Positions 1 through 11,020 of a stretch of 64,000 nucleotides of DNA are shown here, in pieces. This DNA is from Wolfiporia cocos. Its lineage: Eukaryota; Basidiomycota; Agaricomycetes; Polyporales; Phaeolaceae. The number at the start of each line of letters is the position of its first letter. Position 1 is the stretch's first letter. A program made the translations under genes and the position numbers. Below the pieces are notes generated by a model that saw only the letters and a program-made list of their open reading frames with translations, was not told where the DNA came from and searched no databases. The stretch spans positions 372,001 to 436,000 of the forward strand of contig JACCLO010000009.1 in assembly GCA_029448655.1 (NCBI GenBank). Reading direction: 5' to 3'.

Positions 1-144
1 AACATTCAGTCTCAAGCTCACACATCTAGGTTCGCGGAAATGTTCTGCGGAAACGTCTCGAATGGCCTCTGGGTGATCGCGCTGAGAGGCGGAGAGTGGA
101 TGCCTGGGACCCCCCGTAACATCTTGCACCTCTCTGCTTTTGCC

Positions 145-1070
145 AGTCTCCCAATTGGAACTTCATGATGTCGTATTCCCGTCCATTGCTACATTCGGCA
201 GACTCGTTTGCGCCTTGACAGGCTTGACGGATCTATGTCTATCTGGCGTGTCATTCGCGGATGCACACACATCAGTCCCCTCCAGAAAACGTTGGGCTAC
301 ACCTAAGAAGCTACCCAGATTCGAATCGACTGGAGCAGGTCTCGCAATGTCTCAGACACACTCCGAGCACTGTCTGCGACTCAAACCACTGCACATTGCA
401 ATTGTCAGCACATTCTTCCTATGTCTATTGGCGACATTCCACTGTATTGTATTCAAGACTCGAGCCTCCAGAAAGTCTTCGATAGTGCTGGAGATTCTTT
501 AAGGGAATTGTGGTTGGACCTACAGCACTCTCTTCCGGAAGCGAGATTGGATGGTGTTCAAGCTCAAGAGCTGGTTGGTGCGTTGTAATGTCCTGACTGA
601 ACGTATGCGAATGTTGATTCATGTGCTAAATTTCACCAGATGCCCACATGAACATTTCTCACGATACAGGCTTGCAAACGCTGAACATTCGCACGAACCT
701 GCGTCGCCCAAAAATGCACCCGAGGCATTTGTGGTGGCTACCTCGACTCATATCCCATGTACCGAACACATCTATTCAAGAGGTGAACGTCATGTTTGAA
801 ACAGACGCAGGAGACCTACCAGACGGTTCACAGCTCCTCAAATTTGAAGATATCGTCGAAGATACTATCGGATTGTCGCAGGCACTTCGTGAATGCGCAG
901 AGCTGGACAACGTGCTCTCTTCTGCACACTATAGCAGTTTAACGAGTGTCGCATTTGCCGTGAGGCTACGTCCTGGGGTCATGTTCCCTAACAGGACGAA
1001 ATCGGAGGGATGGACTGAGTTGATGTCGCACCTGTTCCCAAAATTGCACAAACGAGGAATACTTCGGTAG
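145..1070 (+). pseudogene. F-box/LRR-type protein, 3' part, frameshifted
   Basis: This is the C-terminal leucine-rich part of a fungal F-box-like protein whose beginning lies outside the window or is lost. A 3' splice site (ttttgccag) sits at about 146, followed by a typical LRR opening (VSQLELHDVVFPSIATFGRL, then VCALTGLTDLCLSGVSF). Near 330-345 the homologous reading jumps frame: the next recognisable stretch (SDTLRALSATQT, then LQKVFDSAGDSLRELWLDLQ) is in another frame. An intron from about 577 to 640 (gtgcg...ttcaccag) leads to a last exon with MNISHDTGLQTLNIRTNLRR and a stop at 1068-1070. The frame change makes this a probable pseudogene; a sequencing error or an unusual small intron near 335 is the alternative. 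Members of this family select targets for ubiquitination through SCF complexes, but no function can be claimed for this copy. Confidence 0.6.
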
Positions 1071-3089
1071 GCGTGATTTCCGTAGAATTCAGCGTTGAGA
1101 ATTGGAATTGAGCCGTTCCTATTCCGCTGATAGGCGCGAAATTTTTGATGTGATCCGAGCTTCAACATTTCCGCCGTGTTCCGCCGTGGATGGGAAAGCA
1201 TGGGTCACAGGGACAATCAGGTCGCTGATGATGTGAACGCGAGAGACAGAGGTCGCAGGTGTATAGAAATGTAATGAGTCAGACATTATGCGAAATGGAC
1301 GGCCGCAAGGGCGAACAGAGTCATGTATTAAACAAACAGAAATAGGCGTGATGAGCTGCGTAACTGATACTGCTGATCAATTGCCATGTATACGCGTTTA
1401 TTCGTCTTGCTTGCTAGTAGAACCCAAGGATCACACTCCTAGAAACATGAACAGAACGTTACAGAAACGAAGGGTCCCGGGCAAACAGAGAGCTGCCTAT
1501 CCTCCCCACCTAGTGCTCCAGAGCGCGACAGCCAGAGCGTGAGTAGCGTGACATGTATGCACTATCATCTGACCCGTGGAAAACAGCACGACGAGCTCGA
1601 TACGAGCAGTGGATAACGGAAGTATATTTGCCGACGCCAATGTCAGGCTCGATTTTTCAGAACTATAAGGCCGCACGTCTTGTCCTGACCGATTATTGCC
1701 CTCCTAGCAAGGCGATGTGCCTACTTACCAGAGCGACGACGTCGCAATCACCGGACCCACCGTCCCGAATATGGTTTACCATGTGCGGACTCGCGCAGCA
1801 ACTTGCGCCACACCTCTGTTTGCGTCACAAGGGCGCCGCCACAGCACGGCTGGTCATCGGGAAGGAGGGTCGTACACCGCACGGTTACACGCATGTCAGA
1901 GAGAGCACATGCATTCCGGTGCCCGCTCTCTGTGGCGGTGGGTCAGGCCACCAACCCAAGGCCCTTGTGGCCCACTGTACCACCACCGCATAGCACCGAT
2001 GCCGCATATCCGCGCCCGCACCTGCTCGCATGGCCGTTAATCCGCCTGCCCAGCCATGGTGATTTTCGCGGCAAGATTTCCCCGCTGTGCACAACTTCGG
2101 CTTATGGGACAGTCACGACAGCGGGGACACACCCCCTCCAGTGTTCAGCAACGGCGCCGACCGCAAAGTCTAGGGTGCATGCATGCTAGAGGGTGTCGAG
2201 CATCGGAACCCACTCCGAGCACCTCGTAGCCCATCGGGCTGGTGCAGCAGACGTGAGAGGTCCCCGTCATGCTAGAGACTCACCTCAATAGTAGAAGCGC
2301 ACTGTATTGTGACGCTCCAGTAGAAAAAGCACGCGCACGTCCGCAAGTGTGCAGCGTAGCACCCCGACTCTGGAGCAGCCAGCACGAGTGCCACACCCCG
2401 CGCGCAGACACGGCCGGGCTGCAAAGCGGATGTGGGACGGGTCCTCGTCGCCCTGCGGTGTGGCCCAGTTAGTTGTTCTGGAACGGCTGCAAACTGCGGA
2501 GGAACCGGTCCATCGCGAGCGCGCGCGCGAGGCACAAGGCTTATGAGTCAGCCCGTCGGGAAGGGAGGCGGTCGTCCCTTAGGCACAGCGTGTGCGCCGG
2601 ACACACTTGGTTGCTCGCGTATTGTCGCTCTGTGGTGCATCGAGACCTACCGCGTTAGACTGCGTATAAGCGCACTCGTGTATATCGAGATGCGGGTGCA
2701 GGATGGTCTGAGGGATATACTCGACTTACTGTTGCCATGCACAAGACGAACGGAGCGTCAGAGGCTGGGCGTTGTACCGTTCGAGGGTTCAGCTGGTTTC
2801 GTGAACTGGAAATTGCAGGCAAGAGGTCGTCTAGACCTCGCATCCAGAGTCCCAGGAGACAAGACACGCGACAGTGGGCTCAAATAGTGGCAGCAGCAAA
2901 TTGATATCGCCGAAGCGTCAGGCGGTCACCCCAAAAAGCAGACGAAGTGCGAAGATCACGCTACGAGCAGCAGAGGCAGAGGGTCGACAGAGCCAGCGAC
3001 ATATGTCCACCAATGACGATGACAATTGTCACCCGATGAAGGACCATGCCTTCCAGTCCAGCACCCAGTGGACAGTCTGCAGACCATGC
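1071..3089. other. intergenic, no gene seen
   Basis: No reading frame here resembles a known family or shows matched splice sites. The part from about 1,700 to 2,600 is richer in G and C than its surroundings and carries overlapping open frames on both strands, which is expected by chance at that composition. The block from 3,090 onward is homologous to DNA upstream of another gene and is listed separately. Confidence 0.5.
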
Positions 3090-3990
3090 CACCAGTAACG
3101 ACAGACGACATGCGCGAGGTGCAGCTAGTACAGAAACGAGAGCCAGCGAGGCTCACACCGCATTTGTGAGTGCCAGAGCAGCATCAAGCGCATTGCCTAG
3201 TGTCACCGCAGAAGATGCGAGGGGAAACGAGCCGGACACGCCATTGGTACCGCACGTGGGACCCAGCGCGTCTGCGGCTGAATTCGGTTGCTGCTCGTAC
3301 CGTGTGCAAGTACATTCGCGAGACGAAGTCGTCCTGCATGCATGTAGACCGGGGATGTCGCCAGGAGAATCTTCTGCGTCATTAGGTAGAGACGGACGAC
3401 TTGAGTCAAGCTTCGGCTGCCGAGATCACATGGCCGGGAAGGCCGTACCTGGGCTGCAGGACGACATTGTGCTACTCACTCACCGGTCGTTGACTCGCGA
3501 CGCAGCGTCGCAGCGCCGTCACTGCTCTTACCTTGCACTCGACGCATCCATATGGCAAGCGTCAGCTGAGCACCCGCGCTGTCACTCACCAGGGACACCA
3601 AGCGGGCGCACAGACGTCCGGACCTTGCGACTAAGTTTTGACTGAGTATCACTGGGTCATGGGCAGTCCGACCCGCGTTTCAAGAGCGAATGCGGGAAGG
3701 AGGACTAGCGGGGCACTGCTTGTGATGAAACAACAAGGGAGCGGGCGTTTTCAGAAGAATCGTTTACAGCAAGAGGGCTAGACGAGGACAGTGAGGGTGT
3801 ACAGCGAGGAAGAGCTGTGAGGGCTGCGTGTCCGTGGAAGTGAACGGCGGCTGAATATGAAATTAAACGTGCGCGTGCTTGCGTGAATGGTTGCACCGCT
3901 CGCCTCTGCTGCAGAGACCGCGCAGATGAGCAGCTGGCTAAACGTTCAAGCGGAATCCATGACGCAGGCACTAGCAGCACACAGAGCTTA
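3090..3990 (+). repeat. upstream block A, homologous to 42305-43500
   Basis: This non-coding stretch aligns by eye, in the same orientation, with the DNA upstream of GRGGxGN gene B. Shared islands include gcagctagtacag at 3120 versus gcagctagtgcag at 42349, ggcactgcttgtgatgaaa at about 3711 versus 42985, and gtcagctgagcac plus cgctgtcac at about 3560 versus 42825. A ctgaatatg island also recurs at about 3850 and 43175. It appears to be the promoter-side part of a segmental duplication that included the gene downstream. Confidence 0.75.
3957..3971 (+). promoter_or_regulatory. shared promoter element CCATGACGCAGGCAC
   Basis: The 15-base string CCATGACGCAGGCAC occurs here and, identical, at 43470-43484; the core CCATGACGCA is also at 55615-55624. 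All three lie upstream of GRGGxGN genes (A, B and C), 165-690 bases before the ATG. TGACGCA resembles a bZIP/CRE half site; that reading is inference. Confidence 0.55.
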
Positions 3991-4135
3991 CAAAGACATT
4001 ATTTTCGGGAACGACTGTAAAAAGCCTTGGCCGCGCCCTCCCGCCCTCAACTTCGCCCCTCCACCCTTCGCGCAAATACTCCGCGCAGAATACCCGGACG
4101 CACTCTTCGCTAGCACTGCAAATCGAAAACGTGAC

Positions 4136-5216
4136 ATGGGAGGACGAGGGATCATAACGCCCGTGATGCGCCGCCGGTCGTCGCAGTCGTCGGCGGCGGC
4201 AGCATCGCCTGGGTCGGTGTTGACGACGACGCTGGTAGAAGCAAACGCGCGCACGCGATCGGATGACGTGTCATCGCACCGCACAGGCGGTGAGTAGCCT
4301 TCCGTCTCCGGGACCCTCACCTTCTCTCCGCTCACGGCGACGGCACGCACTGACCCAGCCCCGGCTACAGAACCCGACCGCCAGAGCACCGACGCCCAAC
4401 CGAGCGGCCCCGGCTCGTCCACCCGCTCTCCCTCCCCCTCCCGCGGCCGCGACTTTGTACGTCCTCCGCTCGCCTGAATCCGTCTCCGCACGGCTGACAC
4501 CACCCAGTGGTCCTCCGGCCGCGGCGGGATCGGCAACATCCGCTGGGCCTCGCAGGACCCCAGCGGGCCCGCGCCGGCCGCGAAAGCTGCAGCGAGCAGG
4601 GACGTGTCCATCGCCCGCGGGCGCGAGCGGCCCGCAGTCGAGCACGAACACGTGAGTGATCCTAGATTCGATCCTGTGTCTGCGACGGCGCCGCTGACGA
4701 TGGTACGTAGGTCCACTCGACGGGGCGCGGCGGCGTGGGCAACATCCGCTCGACCAGCGTCGCGCACGCGGACGCGGCCCCGCTGGCGGCAAGCGCGCTG
4801 AGCGGGCGCGCGGCGGCCGAGGCGGAGTACGAGCGTGCGGTGCGCCTTGCGCGCGAGGAGGAGATGCGCGTAGCGAAGGTGCGCCCGTCTTTTTATTTCG
4901 TCTCCCCGCGTCCGCTTCCGACCCCTCTGGTCTCCGCTTCCTCTCCACTCCCTGCCCCGCCTTCCCGCCCGTCGGTTGACACCCCGCTGACACCCCCCGA
5001 TAGCACTCTTCCGGCCGCGGTGGCGCAGGCAACATCTCCCGTCAAAATCCACATCAGTCACGCGTTGAGTCTCTTCACGAGCGCTGTACTTATAGCCCCG
5101 AGTGCACACGCGATGCGGGGCGGTGCAACGGAGAGTGCAGCGAATTCTCTGCGCTCCGGACTATCGGCTTGGGACATTGCTTCCCTCCCTCCCAACCCCA
5201 TTTCGGCATCCCATAG
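4136..5216 (+). CDS. GRGGxGN-repeat protein A (DUF3602 / PAR32-like)
   Basis: Five exons fit: 4136-4289, 4371-4456, 4508-4651, 4711-4878 and 5004-5216, all with GT-AG borders and matching phases. The protein has three copies of the SGRGGxGN motif (GRGGIGN, GRGGVGN, GRGGAGN), one at the start of each of exons 3, 4 and 5. A Ser/Thr-rich first exon ends in TTTLVE, and exon 4 has a charged segment ending ARLAREEEMR-like. This is the family called DUF3602, which includes yeast PAR32, a phosphoprotein linked to TORC1 signalling and ammonium uptake; a role here is not proven. The start is the ATG matching gene B. Compared with gene B, a length change of eight bases just before the stop shifts the frame, so A reads about 58 residues further. 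That tail looks non-homologous and may be a decayed end. Confidence 0.75.
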
Positions 5217-5823
5217 CCAGCCCTGCGTTCTCTGTGTGGCAGTATCGCGCGCCGCGCGCCAAGGAGTGTACGTCGACACCTGACGATGGATATGGCCTGG
5301 TGTGGTGGGAGTTATGCGCACGGGGGACTACGTATCGCCAGGCTAATGAGGACGAAAAGCCGGTTGGGGGGTCTCGAACGCTAAATGAAGATAATCGCGA
5401 TATCTGCGCTGCTCGATCTTTGTGGGCCTGTTTCCTTCTCATCGTAACACGCCACCAATTCCGTTTAATCCTGACCTTATTTCTCGATTGAGTAGAGTCC
5501 ATTAAGGGCAGGAACGTGAGGTAATACGACAGCATCATTGGTAGCAACGTACCATAAGATCGAGTAGACTACCCGGTCAATTTGTCTCAACCATAATCAC
5601 TAAGTACTGGACTCTGCCCGTCAATACAAACGGAATCGAAATGGGTGCGCCTTCTGAATCTATTGCAGCATCATCGACCCCTGCATTTATCAAACGCCTA
5701 CATCGTCAAAAATCGTAAGTACGCGACCGTGACAGCTCGATCGATATTCGTGCGGAAGGCCTTATGCACACCGTTAGTCGCCCGCGGGGGTGCCCACACC
5801 CCAATAGCATCCCCATGAGACAG

Positions 5824-8433
5824 CTAATGAGGTGTACCAGTAAACTGTCCTTCGGTCTCCGCGTTCTCCTGCTGGATATCCGAGCCTGTACCGCTTGTGC
5901 TCGATTGATCATCATCATCCCGCGGTGCTTCCTGTGAACCTTCGTGCAGATCTTCGCTGTGGTTATCGTGCTGTACATCTTGACGGGGGTTGTCAATCTC
6001 CTCGTCTCCGTTATCGGTTTCCTCGTCCTCGTCAGGGGAGCTAGTGTAGTGTTAGTGATATACAGGAGGCCTTGTTGGATACTGAGCACTTACAGGTCTC
6101 CGAGTGCTCCTCTGATGGTAAGTAAGTGTGGCGATATGTAATATGCTGCGACATCGTCATGGCATCTTTCTCGAAGCGTTTTCAACGCGTTTAAAAGCCC
6201 TGATTTGAACAATAGCGCAGCGGATGGGTGCGTTTTCACCAGTTCAGCGGCCTTGGAGAACATCCATTGAGCAGCCCGGATTTCATCGTCGTCTAAAGAT
6301 TGAGATGTTGTGGACAGGCTCTGGATTGTCTCTCTGTACTCGCTGTATAGCACCATTTCAGCGATCACATTCGGAACCTTGGCATCAGTAAGATCTACTA
6401 GCAAAGACAGGATGGATCCGTGGGCACGCAGAAGGGAGAGTCTATGGTCCGCTAATTCATTAAGGCAATTAAGAAATGCCAAAATGTCTGTCCTCGTCTC
6501 AGCAATCAGTGGATGCTACTGAAATATGACGAAACACACCTTTTCCGCTCATTGAAGATGCGAACGTTGCGTCATATCTCCAGATGATGGAGACGAGTTC
6601 ATGCAGAACTTGCGTTGGAATTTTCTCGTTCTTGACCGCATTAAGCAGTTGACGGTACGTGCCTTCCACAGATGGTGGCATAGCATCGAGAATGTTATCT
6701 AGCGCTTGAGTAACGACGAGCATAGCAGCGACGTCCCCCTCTTGGCTTTCATCCAACGTATTGCTCCGCGCATCAATCACATCGACGGCAATCCGTCCTA
6801 GCGTATTGATTGACTGCGAGTTGTTTTCATTCCGTGGTAACCACATAAACCTCGGGGGATTGGTCAAGACATAGTCTGCTCTGTGTCCCAATATCGCCTT
6901 CAGGACACCAAGAGCGTCTTGTGCAGTATCAGAAGACTTCAACACTGGCCATACAAATACCTCCAGGAATTCGTCGTCCATGAGTGTGGCGTCCACTTGA
7001 GCTACCGACTGCATGATGGATTCTGGGTGCGCATGCTTTTTCTCATAATCAATCCAGCTTTCATAGGGACTGATATCGGGGGGTGGGCTATCTTGATGTT
7101 TGTGCCCAGAATTATTCTCGAACATGGCATGCTGCATATAATGTGTGGCTACTCGAAAGAGGCGACGAATCGATTGGAATAGTAGTAGGAGTGCCTGTGG
7201 TGATTTGTATGGACAGCTTTTCTCAAGTGCTGATATGATGGAGGTGTAGATCAAGAATGCCCAGAGTAGGCCTGCCAAGACGATGACGAAGCCAGCCACA
7301 ATGTAGTTCAAGGATAGCAACATGATGACCAAGCCAGCAAGAAAGCTGACAAGTGTCAAATGGAGCAGAACGGGTAGTATGCTGAGTATGTCGTCCACAT
7401 GCCATTTGCGATAACCCAGGCGGCGCGTGTGCCAGATCTGGACACTTCCCCGAGCATCAACATCGACCGGTTCGTCATCATGATGATCGAGCCACTGCCT
7501 GACGACGATACCGATAGAAGCGGTAGAAAGAGTTAATACGAGAGCAGAGAACCATAAAACATTGATGGCAACAGAGGAAGGTGTTGCTGTAGCGGTTGAC
7601 ACTGTGAGAGAGTGGAGATCTGCAGATGTCGAACTTATATAGCCCGTGTGTAGTGCAATCTGGAGAACAAGCTGAGATGTGGGGTCCGGCGCTGGTGGAT
7701 GTAGCGCTTTGTATGAGTCAATGTTGAAGGGGGTCAAGGCAGCAGAGAGTAGGGCAGTCTATACTATTATGAGTATTATGAACTTTCAAGAGAGATTGAA
7801 AGCTATTGCAAGCACAAACTGAACCACTCACGAACACGAGGAGGTTATCTATTTGTTCTTTCCGCCTGATTACAATGTCTCGTTTGTATCGCCATATAGG
7901 CTCTATGGCACTTATAGAGACTTTTGGTTGTGGAGTCTCAGTAAAGTATCAATGTTAGGCATTACTCACATCCGTGTAAAACACACAGCTCACCTTTGGT
8001 GGTTCGCCGGAGGGTGTACCTGTAACCTGATCCGTCCCCTGTGATTGCGCTACTGCTTCTACTTGCACTGATGTCACTTGCACTGGCGTTGCTTGGCCTT
8101 GCGTCATTTGTCCTTGCGTCGTTTGTTCTGACATTCCTGCTGCATCGCCTTGTGGAGAACATTTTGATCCAAGCCCACTCTGAATCATGGATTATGCGTC
8201 TCAACGCATGATACACTGCAGGGGACAGCATACGCATCACTCACTTGAGCAGTTCCACCAATCTCGATTCGGATATCATTTTCTGTAAATCCTCAAACAT
8301 GTTCAGAGAGAAATGTAGAGAAGGGATCGTCGTTCTCACGATCCCGGTTCGCATGCTCAGCCTGTGTGTATTAAGTATTAGGGAATGTGTATGCAGATCC
8401 TAGGATACAATTACCCACGTCCTGAGAAGCCAT
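5824..8433 (-). CDS. DUF6535 multi-pass membrane protein 1
   Basis: Eight exons join in phase: 8433-8419, 8361-8340, 8282-8245, 8179-7994, 7936-7832, 7758-6540, 6487-6094 and 6040-5824, giving 731 residues. The family signature is clear: KEQIDNLLVF followed by TALLSAALTPFNIDSY, then LWFSALVLTLSTASIGIVVR and RQWLDHH, and PYKSPQALLLL. Four hydrophobic segments are visible: around the NLLVF/LSAAL stretch, VAINVLWFSALVL, ILPVLLHLTLVSFLAGLVIM and YIVAGFVIVLAGLLWAFLIY. The N-terminus is Gln/Thr-rich; the last exon is a strongly acidic tail (DEDEETDNGDEE). DUF6535 proteins are abundant in Agaricomycetes and have no known function. The first three coding exons are only 15, 22 and 38 bases, so their exact borders are the least certain part. 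The gene faces away from DUF6535 gene 2. Confidence 0.85.
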
Positions 8434-11020
8434 TGGGATACTTAGAATAATCACACCGGATGCTCATGAATGCGAGGAAAGGTGTAGGTCCATAGCGTGT
8501 ATTAATTCACTTCGGAGGCGCGAAATCACCCGCTCTCATGCTTCTAGCTGACATTGTGGTTACGCTGCGGTCGATGGCGACATGCGTACCGGTCCAATGG
8601 GAACACACCATCATGTGTGGTTCAGCAATCACTCATATGTAGTATGGAAAAATTACAACGCACGCAGGGAAGTCAATGACGGTATCAATGTTACTATATT
8701 GAAGCGCTAAGCTATGTGTTATTTCGGGAACTTCGTGACGCTTGCACATCAACTACTGGAAAGCATTGGCGTCTCCGAGACCATGCATATGCATTAATTC
8801 CGAAGACGTTCGCTCTTCGCACCCGTTGGGTGACTGGAATCTACCAAAGGAGCATTTCCAGCGCCTAGAATGTTTGCTGGATGTGCTGGATGTGCCCTCT
8901 GTATATCGAGAAAATATCGCACAAAGTCATCCCTCGCTTTCGTTGATATGATCAAAGCGTCATTTGTCTACTTACCGCTCATATCATATGAATACGCTGA
9001 TGTTACTATGCGGTAGCTCCAACTGCGAGTCTGATAGCGTGGTCGAGTAGGGTGTGCCCGACTGCCCCTTCCTCGTTGTACATATAGTACTGAAGATGTA
9101 TTGAGACACGACAGCATAATCTTCAGAGAAGAGGATGCCCTGCTACACTATCAGCGCCAATGTTATTTAACGTAACGGTGCAAAACATATCTGACTCGTC
9201 CTTCGAGAACTTGGAAGTGTCCGGATTGTCGAGCGCGAGCTCGCGCAGAGCTGAGCCGAATATGTGCAGTTGTATATATAGGGGTATAGCTTGGTCTTAC
9301 TGGACAAAGGACATGCCAATAGAGCACGATAATACTTAACAAATCAGGTTACGAAGAGATGGTAAGATGCAGCGCAGTTAAACAGAGGATGAATGACACC
9401 AGTTCACACGCATGTTTACGATTGGCACGTCCTTGACCGTGAGTGTCTATGTACTGACGGGAACTGTGAATTCGGGCCGCCTAGTCTTATGTAACATTCA
9501 TCGCTCATGTATCTTTCACATGCCCATCTAAGACCATACATCGTCGCCAAATCCTATACCTACTCCATGTGAGTTCCATTGTAGCTCATGTGATGTTTGC
9601 CTGAATATCATGACTTGCCCTATTCTACGCTCCTTCTACCATCCTGATCTGTGCATTACCAGTACTAGTGCTGATCGACTCATACTTTCTCGTGGGAAAT
9701 GTCCACACAGGTGCAATGCTGCGACCGGAACATTCGGACCAATTATTAATAATCCATTGTAGCATGCTGCTGTCTACGCTCATGTGCTTACACAATTCCT
9801 CTCCATCTGGTTATACGGATTTCTTGTGCCTTAGTACTTGTGTTACCCCGGAGGTCCCTCGAGTAGTCTCCCTATCAAGCCCCAGTATTACAAGTATTGG
9901 CCGAGACATATTAGCAGCAGCCACGAACTGCAGTCTGCTGACCTCTGGGTTTTTCGCATCCACCTCTTTTTATTGCTCCGATAATGACCACAGTACCTTT
10001 CCTAACGCTCATGGACGTTGAGCCACACATTCCATATTCTCCCGATCAACCTGTTACAGTGACAGCACGCATGTCACATCATTACGAGCGTGAGAGTATC
10101 GTTGACGATGTTGCTGATACACGCTATATCTTCAACCCGTTCTCAAAGATCAGCGAAGCCCAGTGCGAGAGAAATACCGAGAAAGCATGCTGTGCGCCTG
10201 CACTGCGCAGCCACTCCCCAAATTGAGTACTCAATGATTCATCTCCACACACACGGCATCCGCTGTACACGACTCGCGCTTCTTCCATGCACGCACCTTG
10301 TGTCTTGCTAAGCGTATTGGCTATCTTCGGATGCCCCACACCGACTCGCAGGTCAAGGAGCTCCACTTCGATCAGCCCGCTGAGTATTATACTGCAGTCC
10401 TAATCGCTACTTGGAACAATTGGGCTTTGAAGCCTAATGTCCGAATTGTCAAATGTGAAGTGCGGAAGTGCAGCAGTAATAGGTTCTTCTTGCCTATCAC
10501 GCGGTGAACGAGTAGTCAGCGCAGCATGTGAAGATTTAATCCATTTGCACATGCAGCGACAACGAGCATTTCATACATAGCTAGCATGATTACATCAGGT
10601 GCGACGTGCACATCCCTTGATACTCACATTCTTTTTCTCGATCCGCCATGACGGTTGACTAGAGACGAGGATGACCACGAACATGGTAGGCCATACAGCA
10701 AGCATTTTACCATACAGTAAATACTTTTCTCAGATTACATCAACGCAGCTAGGAGCTTCAATACCAAGGTCTGGAGAATCCTTGGGGACTTCGAGGCAGA
10801 GTCCAGGCTATCTCGATACACTTGTGGTCAGGAACTGTGAGCAGTCTCGAGCAAGCCAACATATCGACTGTCCTGTGTCGGGTCTTTCCGCCCCATTTGG
10901 CACTCAATCAAACAGCTCTATACGCGTGTCAGGCAGAATTGCCATACCAGTAAGCCCTCTTTCATTCAAGAATGTATTTTCTTGGATGCTGATGTGGCGT
11001 TGAAGGATATACGTATAAAT
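8434..11020. other. 2.6 kb between divergent DUF6535 genes
   Basis: This AT-rich stretch separates the starts of the two divergent DUF6535 genes and must hold both promoters. No conserved protein was recognised in any frame. Short open frames at 9668-10021 and 10124-10507 have neither family similarity nor convincing splice sites. A TATA-like string (tataaat) lies at 11013-11019, right before the start chosen for gene 2. Confidence 0.45.

Noticed and set aside
3046..3645. 199-codon plus-strand open frame upstream of gene A
   Set aside because: It lies in upstream block A. The homologous block B does not keep this frame open, so it is not coding.
3988..5109. 373-codon and 254-codon minus-strand open frames
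   Set aside because: They are antisense to gene A, whose splice sites and motifs are shared with B and C. The text is Arg/Pro/Ala-rich without family signal.
10124..10507. two short opposing open frames that look slightly protein-like
   Set aside because: No family similarity, no splice support, and they overlap on opposite strands.
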